This document shows positions 31,893 through 42,431 of a stretch of DNA of 64,000 nucleotides, piece by piece; position 1 is the stretch's first letter, and every line of letters starts with the position of its first letter. The notes under the pieces are model-generated. The model saw only the letters and a list, made by a program, of their open reading frames with translations, ran no database searches and had not been told where the DNA came from. A program made the translations under genes and the position numbers. The DNA is taken from positions 39,227,001 through 39,291,000 of the forward strand of contig NC_135376.1 of NCBI RefSeq assembly GCF_049243985.1. Direction: 5' to 3'. Source of the stretch: Paroedura picta. Lineage: Eukaryota; Chordata; Lepidosauria; Squamata; Gekkonidae.

Positions 31893-33714
31893 GTAAGCAC
31901 TGACTAGGACTGAGCTGGTCTTCCTTTTCAAGATGAAAGCTCCAAGGATCTCTGTGGTGTCTGTAGGGTGAAGGAGTTCATGCTCAACAGTAAATTAGTT
32001 TCCTGGATGGCATAGTTCCAGTGCAAATAATTTGAATTACCTCAGCAAAGCTATTGTATAACTGTGTTTACATGAGTGTCTATTGGTATTTGGTTTGAAG
32101 GCAGCAGTTGTAGTTGGTCATGTATAGAGGAAGCCTGAGAGTCTCTAGGCAACAGCCAAGAAATAGGAATCTGCTCAGTATCCAATTATAAATGACACTT
32201 CAATTGAAACTTCAGAAAGCACCAAGTGATAAGCAAAAAAAGGCCAGACCACTGCTGTTCTCTGCCACTGTGGCACTCTCCATGATATATTAATTACAGA
32301 TATTGTTCTTTTGATCTGTGGTGCATACCTGCCATTCTCTGATGAAAGCTCTTTTCGCTGTCATGGACTGTTCCAGCAACTCAAGTCCCAGCGGGGCCTC
32401 TGAAAGCACGTAGCAACCACAACTGATACTATGACTCAACCTCTCGTTTTCTTTTTCACAGTTTTTACATGCAGAATATAAAAGCAACATTTCAGGTAGG
32501 CGTACCACACAGGAGTACCAACTCAGAAAAACTGGTCCATAGCCTCCACCACCCCTGAAACAAAGGCCCCACACAGTGAAGTTAATCCATGATAAACTCT
32601 CTTGCCTGCCCCAGTGTCCTCCACAAATCCATCTGTTCAGCTCTCCCCCGCATTAAGGTCCACACATTGTTAAGCCAGGGTAGATGTGTGAATGTTTTTT
32701 CTTCAGTCAACAAGAATAAGGAACTCTAGAGTATTTCATCAGGAAACTCATGCTGACTGTTGTGGATCATTCACAAAACACTGTTTCTCTTTTGGATTAT
32801 AAATTTCACCCGACATAAACAGCAACTCATTTATTTATTGCATTCACTCTGTCATTATTTATATTATTCCCAAATGAAAGAAGAATAAGAAAAAAAAACT
32901 CCAGTCTTGCCAGGGGTTGTTTACTCTCTAACTGCTTAGCCTCAGAATTCACTTTTGCCGCATACACACAAATTGGACCTTGAAGACCTATTACCTCAAG
33001 GTAAACGATCCCATAAAGAGAACCATGGCCCTGCTCAGAACTGAAAACCTACAGGGGGATTTCCAGTTCCCACTGAAATTCAGCTCATTTCATTGCTTTA
33101 GCGTTTGAACAAAGTGAAGCAATGAAAAACAATAATTCACCACAAGAAAATCAGGAGCATAAGCATCAAATGCAGTTTTCTTGTGGCTCTTTTGGGATGC
33201 CCACACATTACATTTCAAAACTAAAGGCAATGACCTTGTGAAAAACTTTTTATCAGTTCACAACAACCATCTCACATTCTGAAATAGTGCTTCATTCTGA
33301 AAATTTATGTTCTGTTCATCTATTCTTGACAGAATGTGGGAGAGCACCTGGGAGGTGGGAAACTAGACTTTGCCTCCATACATAGATCTCAAGAAACAGC
33401 TTACATTATAGACAGGGCATGCTAGAGGGCTGTCAACCTTTTTGAGGCCCCTTGGTCTTGTAGTCCCTAGTGTTTCTAAAACAGTGATAATGCTATTCCT
33501 TACTTACCCTGCCAGGAGGGACAGAAGACAAAGTCTGACAGATCAGAAGGTAGAAATAGATGAGCTGGAAGACAGAACCCACATAAGACATTCTAAAGTG
33601 TACTGCTATTGTATGTACACAGAAGTCAGTTGTTTTCCATGACACCAATAGCATCGGATCATCATAGTTCAGTACATTACAGACTGCTGTGCCACAATCA
33701 GAAAATGCAGAACA
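31893..33714. other. Intergenic, nothing recognised
   Basis: No exon or repeat could be supported on either strand. Confidence 0.5.
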
Positions 33715-34178
33715 TCCTTATCCATTGTTTGTGAAACAGCCTAGGGGGTGGGATGTGTCCGGCTGTCCAAGTTAGAATAGGGCCAATGAGGGTGGAGCCA
33801 GCTTTGCCCTGATTGTCCCTGCCCCTGTAGCTCCCGCCCTCAGTCTCTGGACTCTAGCCTCTTTGTTCTCAGATGCCTCAGTACCTGGAGCCAGCAGCAG
33901 GTAAGGGGAGAGGGCAAAGGGTCGTGGTGGAGGGCTTGCTAATGAGGGCCTCTTGGCCTGCTAAGCAGGGCCTGCTAACGAGGGCCTCCAGGCCTGCTAG
34001 GCAGGGGTTGCTGACTGCCTGCTAAGGAGCTCTGTCTCGGCCCTGCTAAGGAGCTGCCCAGCCCCCACCCGCCCCATTTGATCTGGCTGCGAGCTGCAGC
34101 CCAAAGCCACCTTAAGCTGCCTGGCCAGGGGAGGGGACACTTTCAAGGCCCATTCTTAGGAACGGGCTTTGAACCTAA
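33715..34178 (+). mobile_element. Non-autonomous Helitron, tandem copy 1
   Basis: The 5' end A|TCCTTATCC fits the Helitron TC rule. The 3' end has a hairpin (AAGGCCCATTC / GAACGGGCTT type, 34145-34169), then TGAACCTAA and T, fitting CTRR|T. Inside are TGAGTGCCTGGAGCCAGCAG-like and repeated GCCTGCTAA words. A second copy follows after 54 bp. Confidence 0.6.
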
Positions 34179-34232
34179 TATAAAATAAAATAACCTACAA
34201 ATAGAGAACATGTCTCAAGAAAGCAAGCCACA

Positions 34233-34681
34233 TCCCATACTATTCTTATCCATGGTTCCTCTATATATTTGTGAAACAGCCAAGTTGTAATAGGACCAAT
34301 CAGGGTGCAGCCAGCATTGGCCCTGCTCCTGCAGCTCCTGCCCTCCATCCCTGGACACTATCCTCTTTGCTTTCAGACGCGCCTGAGTGCCTGGAGCCAG
34401 CAGCAGGTAAGGGGAGGGGACCCTTGGCAAAGGGTCCTGGTGGAGGGCCTGCTAACGGCTTCTTGACCTGCTATGCTGGGCCTGCTAACATGGGCCTCCC
34501 GGCCTGCTGACTGCCTGCTAAGGAGCTCTGTCCCAGGCCTGCTAACGAACTGCCCAGTCCCTGCCCACCCCACTTGATCCGGCTGCAAGATGTGGCCCAA
34601 AGCCACCTTAAGCTACCTGGTTGGGGACCAGGGGAAGAGACCCTTTCAAGCCCTGTTCTTAGGAATCAGCTTTGAAGCTAG
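34233..34681 (+). mobile_element. Non-autonomous Helitron, tandem copy 2
   Basis: It shares GTGAAACAGCCAAGT, CTGGAGCCAGCAGCAGGTAA, GCCTGCTAAGGAGCTCTGTC and CCCAAAGCCACCTTAAGCT with copy 1. The hairpin AAGCCCTGTTC / GAATCAGCTT is followed by TGAAGCTAG and T, the canonical CTAG|T end at 34681. The 5' boundary is less sure than the 3'. Confidence 0.65.
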
Positions 34682-36010
34682 TATATATATACTAGTAAAT
34701 AAGCCCGCTGCATTCGGAATGCAGCGGGCGCTAGCAGGGCTGGGGCTGTTGAGGCTGGCGGGTCATGCTGGGACAGGGGCGGGGCGGGCTGGGGCCAGCG
34801 GTGCGGCATCGTGGGTGACCTGTTACCCGTAGGAGGAGGCGAGTCCGAAGTGTAGGCTGCGGGTCCTTGGTTGCTGGCGTCGGCAGGAAGTCGAGCGGGG
34901 GCATCGGCGTGCAAGGAGCTTGGGCTGCCGCCGCTGCTTAGCTTCTGGTGGGGCTGCAGATAAGGCGGGCGGGCGAGGAGGGAGGGAGGGAAGGAGGGAG
35001 GGCGGAGAGAAACCCACCCACTGGCGGCGCTGCCGGTGCTGGAGGTCATGCTTGTGCAGGCGGTTTGAACGCCTGGCTTTGTGCAAATGTGGCCGGAGGG
35101 AGGAGGCAGCGGGAAGGCGTGGCATGCCACAGCAGCAGCAGCAGCAGGAGGGCATGGATCCGGGAAGGAACAAAGAGAAGGGGAAATCGGCGCACACCGG
35201 CAGACGAAGGGACAGCGCGGGTGTGTGGGCGTGCGCTCGGTAGCTGTTAAGACAGGGGCCTGGGGGGTGTGTGGCTAAAGATGTTGTCCTGAGAGGGTGG
35301 CAGGGCATCTGCTCTGCTATCTCTGAAGCCTGACAGGGGTCAATTGTGCAAGCAATTGGCAGAAAAGAGGAGGGGTACGCAAACCCCACCTCACCTTTCT
35401 ACCCAGGAAGTTCTTGGGGCCGTCTCCAATCCTTTAGGGAGTATATCTCCCTGGATTATAGGCTGTCAGCGTTCCAGGTCCAGAGGACGACTGCCATTTT
35501 CTACCTCGGACTTTCTTTTCTTTCTTTAATCTTAAAGTATCTGCTTCAACCCTACATGATGATTTACCACAAATGAACGCTTTGAACTGAGGGGAGGACA
35601 TCGGCTGAGTTCCAAAACATCATTTACTGCAAGTATCTCTCGCTTTTTTTTTCTCCGTCTCTCTTCCTGCATCAAAGCCCTTTGTTTCCCCCCTCCTCTT
35701 ACTCTGCTCTGCCCGAAGCCACCTCGTTAAGAGGCAGGCTAATTCTCCTAACTAAGCAGAAGAAGGACTCAAATCAACTCGAATTAATTGGCAAAAGCTC
35801 TTATTGTAATTGTTTTGGTTTTCGAAGATAAGAGATAAGAGCTGTGAATGGGAAAATCTCACGAGAACTCTGTGCCAGCACGAGAATCTCTGCCTTAACT
35901 GACTTCAATACGTCACATGCCTGTGCCGGAACATTAGAGGATAAAACAGAGGACCTCTACTGGCCACTTGTAAAATTGTTTGAGGCCGGTTTTTTTTTAA
36001 AGTCAAAATC

Positions 36011-36673
36011 ATGTCTATGTTAAAAAGATTGGCTCACCTAATAGAGATACAAACCCAAGATTACAAAGTATTTTTAGATGGATCGATCAAAAATATCTCC
36101 AAGGAGATCCAAGATGGCAAGGAAGGAGTCTTCAATAGGAATGATGGATCAATAACAGTGACTGATGACAGCTTTAAACAAGGTGGAAAACCAACAGCAG
36201 AAGAGAAATCTGAAATTCATATCTTCAAGGAGATCCAAGATGCCAAGGAAGACGTCTCTAACAGGAATAATGGATCAATAACAGTGGCTGATGACAGCTC
36301 TAAACAAGGTGGAAAACCAACAGTAGAAGAGAAATCTGAAATTCTGGAGACGGAAAATGGGATGCCGGAGTTCTGCAGCCCAGATAAGGACACCCTTTTT
36401 AAAAAGACATACAGCCATCTCAAAGCAACAGTGTACAAAAATCAATCAAAAGAAATATGGATCTGCAGTGAAAGTAACCGATTTAAAGGATCTCTCTGGG
36501 GAAAAAATTGTATTGATACTGGAGTCCAGGAGGTGCAACGGCCTCAAGATTTATCGATGCATATTCTGCGGGAAAGAGTACAACTGTACTTTCTACGCCA
36601 AAGGCCAATGGGACAGAATATAATTTTACGGGAACGACAAGATGTAGCAAGCCTCGAGATGAGACCCCCTTAA
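36011..36673 (+). CDS. ORF of the poly(A) retroelement, 220 codons, unknown function
   Basis: It begins MSMLKRLAHLIEIQTQDYK and is hydrophilic and charged. Residues about 29-70 and 71-112 are a tandem duplication of 42 codons (126 bp), with the shared core KEIQD, NRN-GSIT, KQGGKPT and EEKSEI. Downstream, the neighbouring frame around 36440-36620 reads more like a protein (LSGEKIVLILESRRC then YRCIFCGKEYNCTFY, with a CxxC pair), hinting at an old frameshift in the last third. No RNA-binding or enzyme motif is certain. It could be a diverged L1 ORF1-type protein or captured host sequence. Confidence 0.4.
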   Translation: MSMLKRLAHLIEIQTQDYKVFLDGSIKNISKEIQDGKEGVFNRNDGSITVTDDSFKQGGKPTAEEKSEIHIFKEIQDAKEDVSNRNNGSITVADDSSKQGGKPTVEEKSEILETENGMPEFCSPDKDTLFKKTYSHLKATVYKNQSKEIWICSESNRFKGSLWGKNCIDTGVQEVQRPQDLSMHILRERVQLYFLRQRPMGQNIILRERQDVASLEMRPP

Positions 36674-36680
36674 GAAGACC

Positions 36681-37560
36681 GAAAGCTCATATTGTTTTAT
36701 GTTTAATGTTATACTGTATTCTATATTTCCATTTTTATGAAAAAGGGGAAGCAGTGTCTCTTTCTCTCTTGTTTTTTTTTTTGTCTCTTTTCTTTTGTAG
36801 GCATATAGGTAATATAAACATTAGTGCTGAAAATGTAAAATGGGGTTCTCCCCCCTTATTTTTTCTTTCTTCTATTAGTGTATTGTCCTAGGACTAAAGC
36901 CTACACTGACTTGTAGAAAATGTTTAATGTTAAGCTTTCAACTTAAATCTGAAAATATATCTGTCAGGATGGTTCTTAGAATGGGTCAAGCATAAATTGT
37001 TTTGTAGATGTATCAGAACCAAGGATAAGGAGAAGCTATAGAAGACTGAAAGCTTATATTGTTCTATGTTTAATGTTAAGCATTTAATCTAAACCTGGAA
37101 ATCTTATTATTCTCTGTATTAACAACATATACTGTATCCTACATTGCTATTTTTATGAAAAAGGGGAAGCAGTGCCTTTTTTCTCTCTTGTTTCTTTTTC
37201 TTAGTAGGCATATAGGTAATATAATCGTTAGCGTTGGAAATATAAAATGGGGCTTTCCTCCCTTATTATTTTTTTTTATTGGTGTATTGTTATAGGGCCA
37301 AAGCTCATATTGATCTGTAGAAAATGCAAAGCTCTCAACTTATACCTGTCAGGATGGCTCTTAGGTCAAGTATAAATGGTTTGTAGATGTATCTGTATTA
37401 AGGATAAGGAGAAATTATGAAATCCTTTTGTAATTTTTTTTCTTTGTACATCTTTAAGGCAAAGCCCTACTTTCCTCTCCCTTCATCAGGGTATTGATAC
37501 AGGGCCAAAACTCATACTGTGCTATAAGAAATGTTTAATGTTAAGCATCTAACTCAAACC
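36681..37560 (+). repeat. Tandem repeats of about 367 bp in the retroelement 3' UTR
   Basis: GAAAGCTCATATTGTTTTAT at 36681 recurs as GAAAGCTTATATTGTTCTAT near 37048, with a partial third unit from about 37500. Other repeated words are GGCATATAGGTAATATAA and AAAAAGGGGAAGCAGTG. Confidence 0.8.
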
Positions 37561-38084
37561 TAGAAATATCTGCTAGGATAGCTCTTAGATTGTATCAAGC
37601 AGTTAATGTGAGGTCTACGATCTCTCAAGTAAGTTGATTAATAATAACTTTTCTTTTGTATATCTAAACAGGCCTTTTTTTTCTTTTTTTTTTTTAAATG
37701 TAGTGGAAATGTGGATGGCTCTTAGACTCATGGCTCTTAGAGTTTTGGGCAAAAGTTTATATCACTGTGGAGTCAATGTGGGGTCGTATATTCTCAAATG
37801 ATGATTATATTTCTATCTTTATGAAAATAAAAAAAATCATTATAAAAAAAAAAAAGACAGGGGCCTGGGAATGGATTGTCCTGTCTGGAGGGAGTGTAAA
37901 GCGCAGAAGAAACAAAGTGTGATCGGCGGCGCCACCAGCGGGTGGATTTCTCTCCGCCCTCTTTGCGGGCTGGTCGCGGGCATGTTGAATGAATAGCTAT
38001 TCATCTACTCTGGAATAGCTATTCATCTCTTGTGGGTGGCGACTGTCTGAGGTGGCGGCCTGATGCGATGAGAGGCGCCGGGCA

Positions 38085-38396
38085 GGGAGCCCCCGGCATC
38101 CGCGCTCTGCGCGACTGCCGGGGGCTCCCTCGGGCGGTGGCCTGACGCGGTGAGAGGCGCTTTGTGCCTCTCGCCGCGTCAAGCCAGGAGCAACTGCGAG
38201 TTGCTCTGCGCGCGGCTCGCAGTTGCTGGGGCTGGGAATCAGAGGGACCAATCGGCAGGCGCAAAGCGCCTGCCGATTGGTCCCTCCGATTGTCTATCCT
38301 GAGGAAGGGTCCAATTCGGACCCTTCCTCATCCCGGACACATCCCGCCCCAGAACGCCTTACTGTTTTATTTAGTCTGTGGCGCCCGCAGCGCCAC
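38085..38396. repeat. Run of perfect hairpins near the Helitron 5' end
   Basis: Inverted repeats follow each other. They are 38085-38129 (14-bp arms GGGAGCCCCCGGCA), 38153-38173 (GAGAGGC arms), 38189-38226 (GCAACTGCGAG arms), 38242-38286 (21-bp arms around AAA), 38301-38329 (GAGGAAGGGTCC arms) and 38378-38396 (GTGGCGC arms). A 15-bp direct repeat GAATAGCTATTCATC precedes them at 37991 and 38013. Confidence 0.85.
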
Positions 38397-38659
38397 GGGC
38401 GGAGTACAGATTATGATCAAAGCAATGAAGTAAGCAGAAGACATTTATCCATTAAGTAGTACAACACCAAAGCCTAAGAGATGATAACATCCACAGATCT
38501 CTTATTCATTCTCCTTTGTACTCAGATAGAGCTCATACAACTAAGAACACCTCCCCAACACACAGACACACAAATTTTATCTCTCTTGAATACTAAATGC
38601 AGGGAATACTGTTCTCTCATATTCTGCTTCTAAGTTTCCTAGGGACATTTGGCTGGTCT

Positions 38660-39072
38660 CTGCTGGAATAAGAGTGTTGGGCCTGAACAGGCCCAGGGAT
38701 CAGGGCCTGAACAGATTGGATCAGGGCCTGCAAAACAGAGCTCTTCCGCCAGGTGTATGTCTGAGGTCAGGTGGTGGCCCGGGGGCGAAGATCTGGCCCC
38801 TCTCCCTGGGGGGGGGAGGCCAGTATTAGACTGGCCTGGTTCCCCAGATTGTTCCACCGTATGCCCAATTATCCATCTGCTCCCTTCTGCCCATCCAGTG
38901 GGCCTGTGTGGGAATAGTTTTATTCAATTGCCATCATTGAGTCAATGTTTATGGGGTTTTAATGGGGAATTTTAATGGTTTTAATGTATTGATTTGTATT
39001 GAAATATTGTGAAGTGCCGCGAGCTGCTTTCTGAGCGTGGCGATCATACAAATCGAATAAATAATAATAGTA
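38660..39072 (+). mobile_element. L2-type LINE 3' fragment
   Basis: The coding remnant CKTELFRQVYV-like (reading QNRALPPG and GLSGPGSPD) is followed by TTTTAATGGTTTTAATGTAT, TGTGAAGTGCCGCGAGCTGC and CAAATCGAATAAATAATAAT. This is the usual L2-like 3' end with an (AATAAT)n tail. Confidence 0.65.
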
Positions 39073-39270
39073 ATAATAATTGGACTAAACAACATAGATG
39101 AATTGCCAAGGTGGGTTAAACCACTTCTGTGACTCCACTATTACTTTCTATGCCACAAAAGAAGGTCTGTTTCATGAAGACAAGCCTGTTATTGACCCAC
39201 CTTAATCCTGCTTCAAATTGTCACCTTAATTTATCCCTCAATCCATCCAGATTTGTCTAAATTATTTCCT

Positions 39271-39551
39271 AGAGCCAGTTTGGTGTAGTGGTTAGGAGTG
39301 CAGACTTTTAATCTGGCATGCTGGGTTCAATTCTGCACTCCCCCATATGCAGCTAGCTGGGCGACCTTGGGCTCTCCACGGTGCTGATAAAGCTGTTCTG
39401 ACTGAGCAGTGATATCAGGACTCTCTCAACCTCACCTCCCTCACAGGGTGTCTGTTGTGGGGAGAGGAATGGGAAGGCGACTGTAAGCTGCTTTGAGCCT
39501 CCTTCAGGTAGAGAAAAGCGGCATATAACAACCAACTCTTCTTCTTCTTCT
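39271..39551 (+). mobile_element. tRNA-derived SINE, (CTT)n-tailed, full length
   Basis: It runs from AGAGCCAGTTTGGTGTAGTG through GGGTTCAATTCTGCACTCCC to AACCAACTCTTCTTCTTC. Confidence 0.9.
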
Positions 39552-39624
39552 AATTCATCCTCAAATTCATCTTTCCTCCTTATGTGCCCAGACAATGCAC
39601 TCTAGTCTTCTCCCTGCTTTACTA

Positions 39625-39872
39625 GGGTTGCTAGCCCCCCCCCCAGCCACCAGTGGGGGATGAGTGGCAGAGTTGCTTGCTGCAGGTTAGGAAATTCCTG
39701 GAATTTGGGGCTGGAGCCTGGGGGGGGGGGGCAAGGAACTTCAGTGGGGTACAATGCCATAGAGTCCATCCTCCAAAACATCCATGTTGTCCAGAACTCA
39801 TCTCTGGAGATGAGCTGTAATTCTGGGAACTCCCTTGGTCCCACCTGAAGGCCGGCATCCCTAACCTTGATT
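39625..39872 (+). repeat. GGTTGCCAGCTCC TIR repeat, near full length
   Basis: AGGGTTGCTAGCCC opens and GGCCGGCATCCCTA closes it. It has the extra AGCCACCAGTGGGGGATGAG leader also seen in the copy at 58746, so there are long and short subfamilies. Confidence 0.65.
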
Positions 39873-40016
39873 TAAAGAAGTGAGGCAACAAAGGTGGCAC
39901 AGAGAAGGCAGCTGCTGCCCAGTCAATGCCACACCACTCAACCTGCCTTAAACTGTCTCCACATCCTCCCACTTCCCCTGCTTTTCAGAGCCCTGAGCCT
40001 TTGGGGAATTTCAGGG

Positions 40017-40098
40017 TATGTATGTATGTATGTATGTATGTATGTATGTATGTATGTATGTATGTATGTATGTATGTATGTATGTATGTATGTATGTA
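40017..40098. repeat. (GTAT)n microsatellite
   Basis: About 20 nearly perfect tetranucleotide units. Likely polymorphic. Confidence 0.97.
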
Positions 40099-40311
40099 TA
40101 AATAGCACAGGCACCTAAAGAATATGCACAAAAAAACCCTTCCTGTGGGCCACAATTTTGCTCTGTGATGATACATTTGACATCAGCTCTGCCATCAAGT
40201 AGCATTAAAAACATTGTTTTAAAAAATCCTGCTTGATTTTAAATAGTATGAATTTGAATTGTTGTGCATCTGATATATGCATAGAAAGTATATGGAAATA
40301 ATATATGGAAA

Positions 40312-40960
40312 ATGTGTACAATATTTCTAAAAATAGATATATTGGTTTGGTTTACCTGCAAGAAAACACAAGACACAGTACTGAAAAATCAAAGAGAATC
40401 ACCACTCAAGGTTGCAGGAAAAAGCAGTGTCAAGGATTTACCAACAAGTGTTAAAGAAAAGACCATTTGCAATAAAGGCATTTTACCAAAAGGAAGAAAA
40501 ATAATTGCAACAGAAGAACAAGCCAAACAATTGGCTGAAGAACTGCAAGTAGAGGACTTGCACAGAAAAACAAAAGGAAAATCTTCAAGTAATTCAGAGC
40601 AACCTGCTAGTAGCTCAAAGCAAAGTTCACAGACCAGAAACTCTAAAGAAGAAACAAGCATAGAAGAGTGTAAGTTGCATGTGGCAACAACTTCAGGACA
40701 AAATGTATAAATTGAACTCTGAATCAATAAATACCTGTGTACAGAATTCTTCAAACACATGAAAATCTTCAACCACTTGAAAAAACACAAAGCTGATATA
40801 TTCTGCCTACAAGAAACTCATATAAAGAAGAAAAACTCATATAAAGATAAATATTGTAAACAATAAGAAATCAAGCAAAGCATATCGTGCTTCAACACAA
40901 AATAAAAAATATGGAGTCACCATTTACATAAACAACCCAAAATTGAGCATAAAACATCTG
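40312..40960 (+). mobile_element. L1 LINE fragment (end of ORF1-like region and start of ORF2)
   Basis: A Lys/Ser-rich open stretch (40312-40710, ending CKLHVATTSGQNV) is followed at 40702 by MYKLNSESINKYL and then KHKADIFCLQETHIK. The latter is the hallmark N-terminal block of the L1 ORF2 endonuclease. Further words KYGVTIYINNPKLS follow near 40907. The copy ends before the reverse transcriptase. The upstream frame is probably ORF1-derived, but I see no RRM or coiled coil. Confidence 0.6.
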
Positions 40961-40989
40961 CATTCCCAGGTTCCACGGCACAACAGTTT

Positions 40990-42156
40990 CATCAAAATGA
41001 TTAATGATGAATACCAGAGAAAAAGGCTTTGTTCAGAAAACTACTCACCCTGCCAGCTCCCACATCAGTTTGGAATCTCCCGGTCTCTTGGGAGAAACAC
41101 ACACCATGCTAGAGGTGGGTTGGCTGTATCTAAGAGGGCCAGATAATATTGGGAACCTGGAGGGTGGTGCCTGGAAAATTAGAGGGAAAGAAGATACTTT
41201 GTCCACTTAATGTCCAAAGCTATAACAGAGATTTGCCACCTTTGTATGATGATTTCAGGCTACCATAGATCAACTTAACATATTACAGGCTTCGGTTGCA
41301 TCCCAAGCACAAAGTCAAAACTATAAATGCATGTAAAGCAGATAACTCAAGCAAGTTAGACTAGCTAACATGTACGGCACATTTGCATGCAGCATATTAA
41401 GCGTTTAGAAGACATTCTGGAAAAGAGTCACCACCAGTGTTACAAAAGGAACACTGAGCTCAGTTCTCAGGACAGCTAGTGAACTCACAACAAAGAAGTT
41501 TTTAAAAAGTCTGCATAGACATGATGAAAAGGAGCCAAGCTACAAATTGCAGACCAAAATTCTACACTTGAAACATGGCAATGGAATTAAGTAGGTACTT
41601 CAGTAAACATCCTTTTTGCCCTGTTCCCTCTTCACCTTCCTGTTATAGGGTACAGTCCTCCTTACTATAGCATAAATGGAAACAACATTGAGAGGATGGA
41701 AAGCACAATGGCTTCATACACAGCACACTCATCACATGAAACCTTTGTTTATTTAGTGGGCTGCTTGAACTCTCCTGTCCCTCTAATCATAGTTACTGTG
41801 GCTTCCTTAAACCACAATCTGAACTTGGTTTATTGACACATGCTCTTAACTACAGGTTTGCTTCCCATGTTCCCAAATGCCTGGTTAAAATCAAACCCAC
41901 TCTTGCTTTCCTTAATCGCTTGTTAGTAGTACAGACTCATTTTGAAGGTACGGATCACAATGAGGAGCACCTACACTATAAAGAAATTGTTCAGTTTCAG
42001 ATTTATGACATTGAACTGAAATGACTTCCCAGTTCACTTTGGCCACCTTTTTCATATACTGCAAAGTTGGGGCAGCCTTAAAGTTTGAAGGGGCGTGTGA
42101 AAGGAGGCAAGAAATGTAAGTAAAAAACCCACAACCCCCCCCCCCCAGAGGGTGGT
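40990..42156. other. Intergenic, nothing recognised
   Basis: No supported exon or repeat. A C run lies at 42137-42147. Confidence 0.5.
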
Positions 42157-42431
42157 AAAAAGGTAAAGGTATCCCCTATGCAAGCACCCTTGGGGTGACG
42201 CCCTCCAGCATTTTCATGGCAGACTCAATACGGGGTGGTTTGCCAGTGCCTTTCCCAGTCATTACCGTTTACCCCCCAGCAGCAAGCTGGGTACTCATTT
42301 TACCGACCTCGGAAGGATCGAAGGCTGAGTCAACCTTGAGCTGGCTGCTGGGATCGAACTCCCAGCCTCATGGGCAGAGCTTTCAGACTGCATGTCTGCT
42401 GCCTTACCACTCTGCACCACAAGAGGCTCTA
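42157..42431 (-). mobile_element. Sauria SINE, full length
   Basis: On the minus strand, a tRNA-like head AGAGCCTCTTGTGGTGCAGA with box B GAGTTCGATCCC is followed by the central body ending in GGGCGTCACCCCAAGG. The 3' tail is (ACCTTT)n next to 42160. This is the most complete copy in the window. Confidence 0.92.

Larger units (their letters stand above)
35265..37853 (+). mobile_element. Poly(A) retroelement with its own ORF, inserted in the Helitron
   Basis: Its ends are marked by a 16-bp duplication AAGACAGGGGCCTGGG (35249-35264 and 37854-37869), and the 3' end is a poly(A) tail. The pre-insertion site TT|AAGA fits L1-type endonuclease cleavage. The parts are a GC-richer 5' leader of about 745 bp, one ORF (36011-36673), and a long 3' UTR of about 1.15 kb with 367-bp tandem repeats. 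No reverse transcriptase is present, so it was probably mobilised by L1 machinery, like a half-L1. I do not recognise the family. Confidence 0.65.
34692..38410 (-). mobile_element. Non-autonomous Helitron, split by a later retroelement
   Basis: Read on the minus strand, the 3' end shows a near-perfect hairpin (GCCCGCTGCATTC / GAATGCAGCGGGC at 34703-34729), a spacer CTTATTTA, then CTAG and T. The 5' end at 38410 starts A|TCTGTACTCCGCCC. Thus both Helitron end rules and the A|T target are met. Without the insert it is about 1.1 kb, very CpG-rich, with no Rep/helicase coding, so it depends on another element. Near its 5' end lie six hairpins in a row. Confidence 0.7.

Noticed and set aside
34678-35389. 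Overlapping frames of 80 to 188 codons in the GC-rich Helitron arm
   Set aside because: They are composition artefacts inside a non-autonomous Helitron; frames exist in nearly every phase with no conserved motif.
39985-40214. Repeating YIHT / YVCM frames
   Set aside because: They are translations of the (GTAT)n microsatellite.
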